This document shows positions 50,710-58,942 of a stretch of DNA of 64,000 bases, one piece after another. The notes beneath the pieces were generated by a model. The model searched no databases and was not told where the DNA came from. It saw nothing but the letters and a program-made list of their open reading frames with translations. The position numbers were made by a program, and so were the translations under genes. Positions within the stretch are counted from its first letter, which is position 1; the number at the start of each line of letters is the position of its first letter. Source of the stretch: G965240465 sp965249525 (GTDB lineage: Bacteria; SAR324; JACQKK01); the NCBI GenBank assembly GCA_965249525.1, contig OZ252237.1, positions 310,001 through 374,000 on the forward strand, written 5' to 3'.

Positions 50710-51849
50710 ATGCGACATCAGAGGTTACTTGTTGACGATGTGGATGATGTTCCTCAAACAGAGAGCATCAAGTATGTAGGGTCTAAGCTGAAACTGCTGC
50801 TGCACATTCTTGATTTGTCCAAGAAAACTGGTGCCAAAAGTGTCTTTGACGGCTTTTCAGGTTCTACCAGGGCAAGTCAGGCTTTTGCCCAAAGGGGGTA
50901 TGGTGTGGTGTCAAATGATGTTTCGGCATGGTCGGAAATCCTAGGCACATGTTACTTGAAAAATATGAAGCCGCCGCAGGCCTATCAATCATTGATTGAT
51001 GATTTGAATGCTCTTCCCCCTGAAGACGGCTGGTTCACCGAAAATTATGGCGGCGAGGTTCACAGCCGTCAAAGCAGCAATGGTATTCAGGGCGATGGAA
51101 GCAAAAAACCCTGGCAGAAAAAGAACACCAGAAAACTGGATGCTATCAGGAAAGCCATAGATGCCCTAGATCTTGAAGGGGTATCAAGGAGCGTGGTTTT
51201 AACCAGCCTGATGCTAGCCTTGGACAGGGTGGATAGTACCTTGGGTCACCAGGTCTCCTACTTAAAAGACTGGTCTCCGCGCTCATTTAAGAACTTAGAG
51301 TTGAGGGTTCCCAGGCTGTGGCAGAACCAGAGGGAAAACACAGTGCTGTGCAGCGATGTGTTTGAAGCGCTTGCTGGAGTGAATACCGACCTCGCCTATT
51401 ATGATCCGCCCTACGGTTCCAATAACCACAAAATGCCACCCTCAAGGGTAAGGTATGCGTCCTACTATCACTTGTGGACCACCATTTGCAAAAATGACCA
51501 ACCATCGTTGTTTGGCAAGGCTTTACGCAGGGAAGACACATCTGACCAGTTAGCGGCTTCTGTGTTTGAAGATTTTCGCAGAAGTGTCTCGGGAAGGTTG
51601 GTGGTGGTAGAAGCCATTGAGCACCTTATCCAGCAGACTCCCTGCCCCTGGATTTTGCTTTCTTATAGTTCTGGTGGAAGAGCCACCGCAGAGGAACTCC
51701 ATCAAGTTTTAAGCAGCAACGGAGAACTGGTTGATACCGTAAAGATTGACTACCAAAAGAATGTGATGTCTACCATGAAATGGACTCATGACTGGGTGCA
51801 AAAGACCCATGAGCGCAACACAGAATTCCTTTTTCTGATAAGGAAATGA
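50710..51849 (+). CDS. D12-class DNA adenine N6-methyltransferase
   Basis: 379 residues with the Dam/D12 (class alpha) layout: SIKYVGSK near residue 20, the SAM-binding FDGFSGSTRASQAF near 47-60 and the catalytic DPPYGSNN near residue 233. An insertion between the motifs (GWFTENYGGEVHSRQSSNGI and following) is consistent with a specificity region. No cognate endonuclease gene is adjacent, so it may be an orphan methylase or a remnant of a restriction-modification system. ATG 50710. One of three DNA methyltransferases in the window. Confidence 0.87.
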   Translation: MRHQRLLVDDVDDVPQTESIKYVGSKLKLLLHILDLSKKTGAKSVFDGFSGSTRASQAFAQRGYGVVSNDVSAWSEILGTCYLKNMKPPQAYQSLIDDLNALPPEDGWFTENYGGEVHSRQSSNGIQGDGSKKPWQKKNTRKLDAIRKAIDALDLEGVSRSVVLTSLMLALDRVDSTLGHQVSYLKDWSPRSFKNLELRVPRLWQNQRENTVLCSDVFEALAGVNTDLAYYDPPYGSNNHKMPPSRVRYASYYHLWTTICKNDQPSLFGKALRREDTSDQLAASVFEDFRRSVSGRLVVVEAIEHLIQQTPCPWILLSYSSGGRATAEELHQVLSSNGELVDTVKIDYQKNVMSTMKWTHDWVQKTHERNTEFLFLIRK

Positions 51850-51855
51850 CAGCTT

Positions 51856-52278
51856 TTATACTCCAATGATTTTAATCAGCAGGCGTTTTTCTCTTTTGCC
51901 GTCAAATTCGCCGTAGAAAATGCGCTCCCAGGTGCCAAAGTCCAGCTGTCCTTTGGTAATAGCCACCACCACTTCTCGCCCCATCACTTGGCGTTTCATG
52001 TGGGCATCGGCATTGTCTTCGCCAGTGCCGGTATTGTGACGGTATTGCTCAATGGGTGCATGGGGAGCCAGGGCTTCCAGCCAGCGGTCATAATCGTGAT
52101 GGAGGCCGGCTTCATCATCGTTGATGAAGACCGATGCGGTAATGTGCATGGGGTTGCAAAGCAGGATGCCTTCTTGAATGCCAGAAGCTTTTAGTACTTG
52201 CTGCACCTGTGGAGTAATGTTGATAAAGGCGCGCCGAGAGTTGGTGCGCAAGCGAATTTCTTGTCGGAAGTGTTTCAC
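51856..52278 (-). CDS. YjbQ/UPF0047 family protein
   Basis: 140-residue beta-rich protein of the universal YjbQ family. Diagnostic blocks are EGILLCNPMHITASVFIND, RHNTGTGEDNADAHMKRQVMGREV and TWERIFYGEFDG. Members complement thiamine-phosphate synthase mutants in E. coli, but their physiological role is not settled. Convergent with the D12 methylase gene; the EpmB-like gene follows 13 bp upstream on the same strand. Confidence 0.9.
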   Translation of the reverse strand: MKHFRQEIRLRTNSRRAFINITPQVQQVLKASGIQEGILLCNPMHITASVFINDDEAGLHHDYDRWLEALAPHAPIEQYRHNTGTGEDNADAHMKRQVMGREVVVAITKGQLDFGTWERIFYGEFDGKREKRLLIKIIGV

Positions 52279-52290
52279 GGTAGCGTTTCC

Positions 52291-53367
52291 TTATAGGTGG
52301 TTTTCTGTATAGGGCTGCCAGTGGTGGTGTTGGTCAAGCACCATCCAGCCATGCCTGCTGGGGCGGATGTGTGGGGGAGCGATGGGAGTTTTGCCTTTTC
52401 CCTGGGGGAGATCCAGCATGTATTGGGGGATGCACAGTCCTGAGAGTTGGCTTCTGAGAAGTTTCCAGAGTTTTTGTCCTTGTTTAATGGGGAGGCGGAA
52501 GTGTCGGGTGCGGGCTGCCAGGTCTGGATGGTGCAGGTAGTAGGGTTTGATGCGGTTTTCTATGAGGGTGCGCCAGAGTTGGGTAAGTGCTTGGGGGTGG
52601 TCGTTCACTCCACGCAGCAGTACGCTTTGTGCCAGCATGGGTGTGCCAGTGCGTGCGATGCGCAGGCAGGCGCTGCGTCCTTGCGGGGTGAATTCACTAG
52701 CGTGATTGCAGTGAAGCACCAGGTAAATGGGCTTGCTGCGATGAAGGTTTTGCAGCAATTGGGGGGTAATGCGTTGTGGTGCCATTAAGGGTACGCGGGT
52801 GTGCAGCCGCAGTATTTTGACATGGGGGATGTTTTCTAGGGCGTTGAGGCAGTAGGCGAGGCGTTTGGTGGGCAGCATGAATGGGTCGCCGCCGGAGAAG
52901 ATGACCTCCCAGATTTCATCATGCTGTCGGATGTATTGCAGTGCGGCATCCAGTTGGGCATCAGAGAGGGAGTGCTGGGGTTGGGGACCGATGGTTTCTC
53001 TTCGGAAGCAGAAACGGCAGTAGACTGCACACAGGGAGGTGGGCATCAGCAAGAGGCGGTCGGGGTAGCGGTGGATGATGCCTGGCAGGGGGGAGTATTT
53101 TTGGTCTCCGATGGGGTCTGTTAATTCATCTGGTGAGAGCAGCAGTTCTTCGGCTTGGGGGATGAATTGCTTGGCTAGGGGATGGTTGGGACTGCCTGTG
53201 GAGTGGCGCATCAGTTGGGGAAGCTGGACAGCCAGGTGTTTTGCTGCCTGCTGTATGATTTGCCAGCTGTTGTGGGCCATCCATCCCAGGCGTTCTGCTT
53301 GCAGCAGTTGCTGCGGGCGGGGAGGTGCAGGTTGACTGGCGGGCTGTGTGGGGGAATGGGGCGGCAT
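52291..53367 (-). CDS. EpmB/KamA-family radical SAM lysine 2,3-aminomutase
   Basis: Radical SAM enzyme; the CxxxCxxC cluster reads CAVYCRFC in PTSLCAVYCRFCFRRE. Other family blocks are EIWEVIFSGGDPFMLP, RLHTRVPLMAPQRIT, VLHCNHASEF and the C-terminal LPQGKGKTPIAP with the PLP lysine region. The length (about 358 residues) and single short C terminus fit EpmB, which makes beta-lysine for modification of elongation factor P, rather than a catabolic KamA. epmA and efp are not in the window, so the substrate is inferred. ATG 53367 is chosen; M52 of the longer frame could also be used. Confidence 0.78.
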   Translation of the reverse strand: MPPHSPTQPASQPAPPRPQQLLQAERLGWMAHNSWQIIQQAAKHLAVQLPQLMRHSTGSPNHPLAKQFIPQAEELLLSPDELTDPIGDQKYSPLPGIIHRYPDRLLLMPTSLCAVYCRFCFRRETIGPQPQHSLSDAQLDAALQYIRQHDEIWEVIFSGGDPFMLPTKRLAYCLNALENIPHVKILRLHTRVPLMAPQRITPQLLQNLHRSKPIYLVLHCNHASEFTPQGRSACLRIARTGTPMLAQSVLLRGVNDHPQALTQLWRTLIENRIKPYYLHHPDLAARTRHFRLPIKQGQKLWKLLRSQLSGLCIPQYMLDLPQGKGKTPIAPPHIRPSRHGWMVLDQHHHWQPYTENHL

Positions 53368-53437
53368 GATGGGGAGTGGCGGGGCGGAGGTGCTAAGGGA
53401 GAAGCAGCGAGGCGGGCAAAGTGGAGCAATCAAAAAA

Positions 53438-53512
53438 TGCGTCTGGCAGGATTTGAACCTGCGACCGTCGGATTAGAAATCCGATGCTCTATCCTACCTG
53501 AGCTACAGACGC
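53438..53512 (-). tRNA. tRNA-Arg (TCT)
   Basis: Cloverleaf on the minus strand with acceptor GCGTCTG/CAGACGC and discriminator A. The anticodon stem TCGGA/TCCGA encloses loop TTTCTAA (anticodon TCT), followed by GGTTCAAATCC in the T arm. CCA is not encoded. Confidence 0.95.
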
Positions 53513-53574
53513 AATGTTATAAGGGAAGGGTGGCTAATTGTTGGTGGGGGAGTCAATTATCGTCAGCATCCAGG

Positions 53575-55458
53575 CTAGTCATCCCGATTGATGTGCAGCA
53601 ATTCTTCAGGAGTGGTAACCCCTTGGGCCACCAATTCCAATCCCCAGGCTAGCATAGATTTCATTCCACCTGCCTCTGCTGCCTGACGCACCGCATCGGT
53701 GGAACTGTTTTTTAGCAGCACCTGCTTTACATGTTCATTCATCCACAGCAATTCAAACACCCCCAGGCGACCCTGGTAGCCGCTGCTGTCACAATGTGTG
53801 CAGCCCTTGCCATGCCAGGTCTTTATTTGCTGGGCTTTGGCAGGCGCCACCCCCAATTCCGCCAGCAGCAGACCAGCATCAGGGTTTGCTTCACGACAAT
53901 GGAGACACAATTTGCGCACCAGTCGCTGTGCCAGTACCGCATTCACAGTAGAAGCCACCAAGTAGGGTTCCACCCCCATGTCTATCAAGCGGGTGATAGT
54001 GGCAGGAGCATTGTTGGTGTGCACTGTGCTGAACACAGTGTGTCCTGTTAAGGCAGCCTGGGTAGCAATCACAGCAGTTTCATGATCGCGCATTTCGCCC
54101 ACCATAATCACATCAGGATCTTGACGCAGCACACTGCGCAAAGCATTGGCAAAGGTCAAGCCTGCTTTGGAGTTAATTTCGGTCTGCACATAGCCCGCCA
54201 GTTTGTATTCTACCGGGTCTTCAATAGTAACAATGTTTCTGTGCTGACGGTCTAAGGTGTTTAACAAGGCGTATAAAGAGGTGGTTTTGCCGCTGCCTGT
54301 GGGACCGCTGACCAAGGTGATGCCGCCGCTTTTGTCGGCTGCGCGTTTCACAGGTTTGACAAGGGCTGCTGGCAGCCCTAACTCAGGGAGACTCATCAGC
54401 TGTTGATCTTGGAAAAGCAAGCGCATCACGGCCTTTTCTCCCTGTACAGTAGGCATGACAGATACACGAATATCAATGCGTCTCCCTGCTATAATCACCA
54501 GCGTCCGCCCATCTTGAGGCAGGCTGCGCTGGGCGATATCCAAGCGCGAGATAATCTTGATGCGATTGATCAAACTGCGCTGCACCGCTTTGGGCAAATT
54601 GATGATGGGCTGCAAATTGCCGTCCACACGGAAGCGCACCGTCAGTTCATGCTGGGTGGGGTCAATATGTACATCGCTGGCGTTGCGCTGGGCTGCCTGA
54701 TACAGCATGGAGTTCAACAAGCGTTTGACAGGTTCTTCATCGCGGATGTCAATCAGGTCTTCTGGTTCTTCCAGGGTCCAGTCCAGCGATTCCCCCTGAG
54801 AGACTATCAGTTCATCTATCCATTCGCTGGAATCTTCCTCTTTGCGTGATTTTTCGTATGCGCTGTTAATCAGTGCCAAAATACTTTGTCGGGTGCTGAG
54901 GACCATGCGCATGCGTTTGCCCAGGCGGCTGGCGGCATCTTGCAGGGCACTGAAGTGGCTGGGATCTTCTGTGGTTATCACCAGCGTGCCGTTTTTTTCT
55001 GCCAGGGGGCAGAACATGAATTTCTTGACATAGTGGATGGGAATGATGGGGGTGAATTCTTCTGCATCCAGGGTTTGTTCAGGATGGGGCAGGAATTCCA
55101 ATCCTAACAATTCTGCAGTGGCAGCCTGAATGGCTTCTGGCGAGACCAATTTTTTCTGGCTGAAGTGGCTGCGCAGTCCTGCCAGGGCAAGGGGGCCTGT
55201 TGCAGGGAGGTGTTCAAGGGCTTGGGTTTGTGCTGCCAGTAGAGGTTCTGCTTTGCTGTGACCTTCCCGCAGCAAAATTGCCAGCAGCGGATGCAGGCTG
55301 TTCTCGGTGTTGGGGGTTTTGGCGATGCTTTTGTGGGTGCTTTTGCGGGTGCTTTTGCGGGTGTTCTTGCGGAGTGTTTTGTGCGCAGTGCCTGCAGGTC
55401 GCTGGCTGCTGCGGGCAGGACGGGGTGTATCTGTGAGGGGTTTGGTGCTGGGAGTCAT
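53575..55458 (-). CDS. Type IV pilus/type II secretion ATPase (PilB/GspE)
   Basis: Hexameric assembly ATPase powering pilus or pseudopilus extension. Walker A GPTGSGKTTSLYAL, the Asp box DPVEYKLAGYVQTE, Walker B MVGEMRDHETA and the zinc-binding tetracysteine (CLHC and CTHC) identify PilB/GspE. An N-terminal T2SSE_N-type domain (about 100-230) is present. The far N terminus is basic and carries repeats (KNTRKSTRKSTHKS). Start taken at ATG 55458; a TTG at 55524 is in frame. No other pilus or secretion gene is adjacent, so GspE and PilB cannot be separated. Confidence 0.88.
   Translation of the reverse strand: MTPSTKPLTDTPRPARSSQRPAGTAHKTLRKNTRKSTRKSTHKSIAKTPNTENSLHPLLAILLREGHSKAEPLLAAQTQALEHLPATGPLALAGLRSHFSQKKLVSPEAIQAATAELLGLEFLPHPEQTLDAEEFTPIIPIHYVKKFMFCPLAEKNGTLVITTEDPSHFSALQDAASRLGKRMRMVLSTRQSILALINSAYEKSRKEEDSSEWIDELIVSQGESLDWTLEEPEDLIDIRDEEPVKRLLNSMLYQAAQRNASDVHIDPTQHELTVRFRVDGNLQPIINLPKAVQRSLINRIKIISRLDIAQRSLPQDGRTLVIIAGRRIDIRVSVMPTVQGEKAVMRLLFQDQQLMSLPELGLPAALVKPVKRAADKSGGITLVSGPTGSGKTTSLYALLNTLDRQHRNIVTIEDPVEYKLAGYVQTEINSKAGLTFANALRSVLRQDPDVIMVGEMRDHETAVIATQAALTGHTVFSTVHTNNAPATITRLIDMGVEPYLVASTVNAVLAQRLVRKLCLHCREANPDAGLLLAELGVAPAKAQQIKTWHGKGCTHCDSSGYQGRLGVFELLWMNEHVKQVLLKNSSTDAVRQAAEAGGMKSMLAWGLELVAQGVTTPEELLHINRDD
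55327..55374 (-). repeat. Four 12-bp units in the 5' part of the PilB/GspE gene
   Basis: Plus-strand gcttttgtgggt, gcttttgcgggt, gcttttgcgggt and gttcttgcggag at 55327-55374. In frame they encode the KNTR/KSTR/KSTH repeat near residue 30 of the protein. Confidence 0.9.
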
Positions 55459-55625
55459 AATCTGGCAAGAGACAATGGGGGTCTTGATGGATAAGCAGAA
55501 GCGCTTGTTTGCTGAGGGCGTCAAGCTGGGGAGGGCAAGATTTCCAAGCAGCCCCTATGGGCAGTCTTTATAGGCGTTGTATGCTTTTTTTGTGCCACAG
55601 GCTGGCAGCAGGGTTGCTGGGAGTG

Positions 55626-57698
55626 TTATTCCCATTCTACTACGAAATCATCTTGTTGGGGGAGTTGTTGGCTCAGTTGCTGGACGAGTTCCAGGGTGAT
55701 TTTGTGAGAGAGTTCTGGGGGAAGTTCTGCTAAAAAGCGCGAGGGGCGGGAGATTTCCGCCCTGCCGCCGGTATAGCTCATCAAGGGGACGCTGAGGTGC
55801 AGATGGCGTCGGCAGCGGGTGAGGGCTACATAGAAGACGCGCCGTTCTTCTTCTAGTTGGAAGGCAGGCTCCAGGCAGCGGACATGGGGGAATTTGCCAT
55901 CCGCCAAGCCGATGATGAATACCACATCCCATTCCAATCCTTTGGCTTGATGCACCGAACTCAGCACCAGGGCATCTTCGGGTTCTGAGAGGTGGCGGTC
56001 TTTTTGGGCTTCTGCCACTTCTTGCGAGAGGGCGAGTTGGCTTAACAGATGTTCTAAATCGGGATAGCCCATAGCGAAGTCCACCAGGTAGGACAGATCG
56101 CTTTCACGTTCTTTGGGGTTGTCAAAACGTTCAGTCAGCAGGTCGGTGTAAAAATATTCCAGGGCGTGCTGCAGCATTTGCCCGGGGTGTGGGTGGGCGT
56201 GCTGCATGGCTGTGAAGGTGGAGGCTAATTGCTGCCATTGGCTGCGGGCTTTGGGGGGGATGGCTTTTTGCAAGGCTTGGTTTGCTGGGGTGATGCGCAC
56301 TGCTTGCTGTTGTACAAACACACCATAGATTCTCCCCGCAGCTACAGCCCCCACCCCTGGCAGCATGCGCAGCAGCCGCAGCCAGGCGACTTCATCCAAG
56401 GGGTTGTGCAATACCTTTAAGAAGCACAAAGCGTCTTTGATATGGGCTTGCTCAAAGAATTTCAGTCCGCTCCTGACCACAAAAGGGATGTGGTGCTGCG
56501 CCAGCAGAGTCTGCAAAGCAGCAGACTGCGCATGCCCGCGGTACAATACCCCTATCTGGCCAAGGGGGATGTCCTCAGCTAGATAACTGCGCAGTTTGTT
56601 GACCAGGTATTCTGCTTCTTGGTGGACATCATAGGCTTGAATGATGGTAGGCAGGGTACCCGCAGACAAGGAAGGACGCAGCTGTTTCTCAAACTGGGTG
56701 CGGTTGTGGGCAATGCTGTGATTGGCGAGCTGCAAGATTTGGGGGGTGCTGCGATAATTTTGTTCCAAGGGATAAACCTTGGCTTGATAGCGTTGGGGAA
56801 AATGTAAAATGTTCTCAAATGCTGCCCCCCGCCAGCTGTAAATAGACTGGGCATCATCGCCGACTGCCATCAGATTGTGGTGCGGTTTTGCCAAGAGGCT
56901 TAAGATCTCACCCTGGATATAATTGGTATCTTGGTATTCGTCCACCAAGATATAGCGGATGCGACGAGCAAGCTCCAAGGTCTCGCCGTGAGACTGCAGC
57001 AGTTGGTGCCAGTTGGCTAACAGGTCGTCAAAATCCATACTGTTGCTGGCTTTTTTTCTTTCCCGATAGTTTTGCCGGATGGCATGAAGGTCTTCCTCAA
57101 ATTCCAACCATTGGGAGTTTTCCTCACGCAGTTGTTTCTCTAAGGAAATATGACGATTGAAACTCTTGGAGAACACATCCAGCATGGCGTCTGTTTTGGG
57201 GAAGCGCACCCCACTGGCAAAAGTGGGTTTTTCTCCCAATTTGTCTGCAGCTGCAGCGCGTACCAGTTCGCGGGCGTCGGTGCCGTCCAAGATGGTGTAG
57301 TTGCGCTGATAACCCAGCAGATCCGCATGCATGCGCAAAAAACGATTGGCTACGCTGTGAAATGTTCCTCCAGTAATTCTTGCTGCAGGATTCTCTTCCT
57401 CCAACCCTCCTCCTGCAGGTGTCATCAGGTCGCGGGCGCGCTGCAGCATTTCCCTGGCAGCCTTGTTAGTAAAGGTCAGCATCATCAGCCCAGAGGCAGG
57501 CACCCCCTGATTGAGCAAATGTGCCACCCGATGGGTAATCACCCGTGTTTTGCCACTGCCTGCTCCGGCAATCACCAGTGCTGGCCCGTCTTTGTGTTGG
57601 ACAATGGCTTGCTGCTGGGGGTTTAAATCTGCCAAAGCGCGGGATGGGTGGCAGTGCTTTTCAGCTGTCTTGGAAGATGGCTGTGCTAGAGAAGACAT
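55626..57698 (-). CDS. UvrD/Rep-family DNA helicase
   Basis: Superfamily 1A 3'-5' helicase. Motifs in order: NPQQQAIVQ (Q), AGAGSGKTR (I), LTFTNKAAREM (Ia), ILVDEYQDTN (II), VGDDAQSIYSWRGA (III), LEQNYRST (IV) and VHQAKGLEWDVVFIIG (V), followed by EEERRVFYVALTRCR (VI). 690 residues, matching Rep/PcrA length and shorter than E. coli UvrD. I do not separate Rep from UvrD. Start ATG 57698. No repair partner is adjacent. Confidence 0.9.
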   Translation of the reverse strand: MSSLAQPSSKTAEKHCHPSRALADLNPQQQAIVQHKDGPALVIAGAGSGKTRVITHRVAHLLNQGVPASGLMMLTFTNKAAREMLQRARDLMTPAGGGLEEENPAARITGGTFHSVANRFLRMHADLLGYQRNYTILDGTDARELVRAAAADKLGEKPTFASGVRFPKTDAMLDVFSKSFNRHISLEKQLREENSQWLEFEEDLHAIRQNYRERKKASNSMDFDDLLANWHQLLQSHGETLELARRIRYILVDEYQDTNYIQGEILSLLAKPHHNLMAVGDDAQSIYSWRGAAFENILHFPQRYQAKVYPLEQNYRSTPQILQLANHSIAHNRTQFEKQLRPSLSAGTLPTIIQAYDVHQEAEYLVNKLRSYLAEDIPLGQIGVLYRGHAQSAALQTLLAQHHIPFVVRSGLKFFEQAHIKDALCFLKVLHNPLDEVAWLRLLRMLPGVGAVAAGRIYGVFVQQQAVRITPANQALQKAIPPKARSQWQQLASTFTAMQHAHPHPGQMLQHALEYFYTDLLTERFDNPKERESDLSYLVDFAMGYPDLEHLLSQLALSQEVAEAQKDRHLSEPEDALVLSSVHQAKGLEWDVVFIIGLADGKFPHVRCLEPAFQLEEERRVFYVALTRCRRHLHLSVPLMSYTGGRAEISRPSRFLAELPPELSHKITLELVQQLSQQLPQQDDFVVEWE

Positions 57699-57787
57699 GG
57701 ATGCTTTTTGAGTGGGCGGGAAAAATATGGAGGTAGACAGATGGCAGCGATATTTATAGCAGATAGGCAGGAGAGTTCGGCTTGTTT

Positions 57788-58612
57788 TTAGGCAGAACGC
57801 GGCTGCGTAGTGGTGATAGCTGCTGGGGCGTGGTTTTTTAATCGCTGCTGTGCCATTTGCACATACACAGGATTATTTTCTATGCCTATCCACCTGCGAC
57901 CCTGTTGTTGTGCTGCCAGGGCGGTGCTGCCAGAACCCAAAAAGGGATCCAGTACCACATCACCAGCTTCTGTACAGCAGCGCACCAGTCTGCTTAGCAA
58001 TTCCAGCGGCTTCTGGCTGGGATGACCGCATTTTTCTTTAGAAGCACCTTTCAGGCTGGGGATGCGCAGGATGTTGGTGGCATATTTGCCTTGTCGCAAG
58101 TGGTGCATGCGTGCGGTTTTGTCTTTGTAACGGGGGTCGCGGGCATAACGTGCAATGGTTTGCTCATCATAGGTTTCTCTAACCGCATCTTTGAAAAACT
58201 TGGGCGGTTGTTCTGGGCTGTGTTTCAATACCAAAATCATCTCATAAGCGGGGGTGAAGCTGTCACGGCGCTCATTGTAGCCCACCGCACGATCCCACAC
58301 CAGCAAATCATGAAAAGCGAATTGGCCACACAATTGTGACATCAAATGCAAAAATGCATGCTCACGCTTCCCGTGCTGCCCAAAACAGAACAACAGACCA
58401 TCGCTTTTTAACACCTGCATGCATGCAGCCACCCAGCTTCTTGACCACCTTAGCCAATCTTCTTCTGAGTTCCACTGGGTGTCCCAGGCGGTATGGGTCA
58501 GCACATTATAATAGGGAGGATCTGCAATCACCGCCTGCACAGACTGCGCTGGCAAAGTTTTTATCCCCGTGAGGGCATCTTGACAGAGAATTTGGTTCAG
58601 CGGCAACATCAT
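57788..58612 (-). CDS. DNA methyltransferase (N4/N6, class beta)
   Basis: 275 residues. The catalytic VIADPPYYNVL near residue 30 precedes the SAM-binding DVVLDPFLGSGSTALAA near residue 225, the order of beta-class (CcrM/M.EcoRI-like) enzymes. GHPSQKPLELLSRL, the typical block before the FxGxG motif, is present. DPPY predicts adenine N6 methylation. Start ATG 58612 (or 58609). It lies next to tRNA-Thr and is divergent from the fused restriction-modification gene beyond it; no separate endonuclease gene is seen beside it. Confidence 0.88.
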   Translation of the reverse strand: MMLPLNQILCQDALTGIKTLPAQSVQAVIADPPYYNVLTHTAWDTQWNSEEDWLRWSRSWVAACMQVLKSDGLLFCFGQHGKREHAFLHLMSQLCGQFAFHDLLVWDRAVGYNERRDSFTPAYEMILVLKHSPEQPPKFFKDAVRETYDEQTIARYARDPRYKDKTARMHHLRQGKYATNILRIPSLKGASKEKCGHPSQKPLELLSRLVRCCTEAGDVVLDPFLGSGSTALAAQQQGRRWIGIENNPVYVQMAQQRLKNHAPAAITTTQPRSA

Positions 58613-58717
58613 GTCTAGCAGGTAGCATAGCAAGGAGAAACGGCATCCGCTGCCTTGTTTACTTACAGAAACTGATGCATGCAATCTAACAAATATGGAT
58701 GGATTTGGCTATGATAT

Positions 58718-58747
58718 TTGACAGCACAGGCAAGGTGGGCGTATGCA
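58718..58747 (+). promoter_or_regulatory. Predicted promoter of the tRNA-Thr gene
   Basis: TTGACA at 58718-58723, 18-bp spacer, TATGCA at 58742-58747. It lies about 45 bp upstream of the tRNA. The -10 box is weak. Confidence 0.4.
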
Positions 58748-58790
58748 AAAAGCAGGGCAAAGGAAGCAGCCAAAGAGGTCCTCATGGTTG

Positions 58791-58863
58791 GCTGGCGTAG
58801 CTCAATTGGTAGAGCAGCGCATTTGTAATGCGCAGGTTGCGGGTTCAAGTCCCTTCGCCAGCT
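58791..58863 (+). tRNA. tRNA-Thr (TGT)
   Basis: Acceptor GCTGGCG/CGCCAGC, D arm TAGCTCAATTGGTAGAGCA, anticodon loop TTTGTAA (anticodon TGT at 58824-58826), T arm GGGTTCAAGTCCC. CCA is not encoded. Corresponds to thrU, the first tRNA of the conserved tRNA-tufB cluster of gammaproteobacteria. Confidence 0.97.
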
Positions 58864-58910
58864 TTTCCTGCCAGCTGGGCGCGGACTTTGAAGATGTGAT
58901 GCAGCCCAGG

Positions 58911-58942
58911 CAGCAAACGGGTATAGCAGCAAACGGGTATAG
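58911..58942 (+). repeat. Two perfect 16-bp copies abutting the start codon of the fused R-M gene
   Basis: cagcaaacgggtatag at 58911-58926 and 58927-58942. The second copy ends directly before ATG 58943. No Shine-Dalgarno is visible in either copy. Confidence 0.95.
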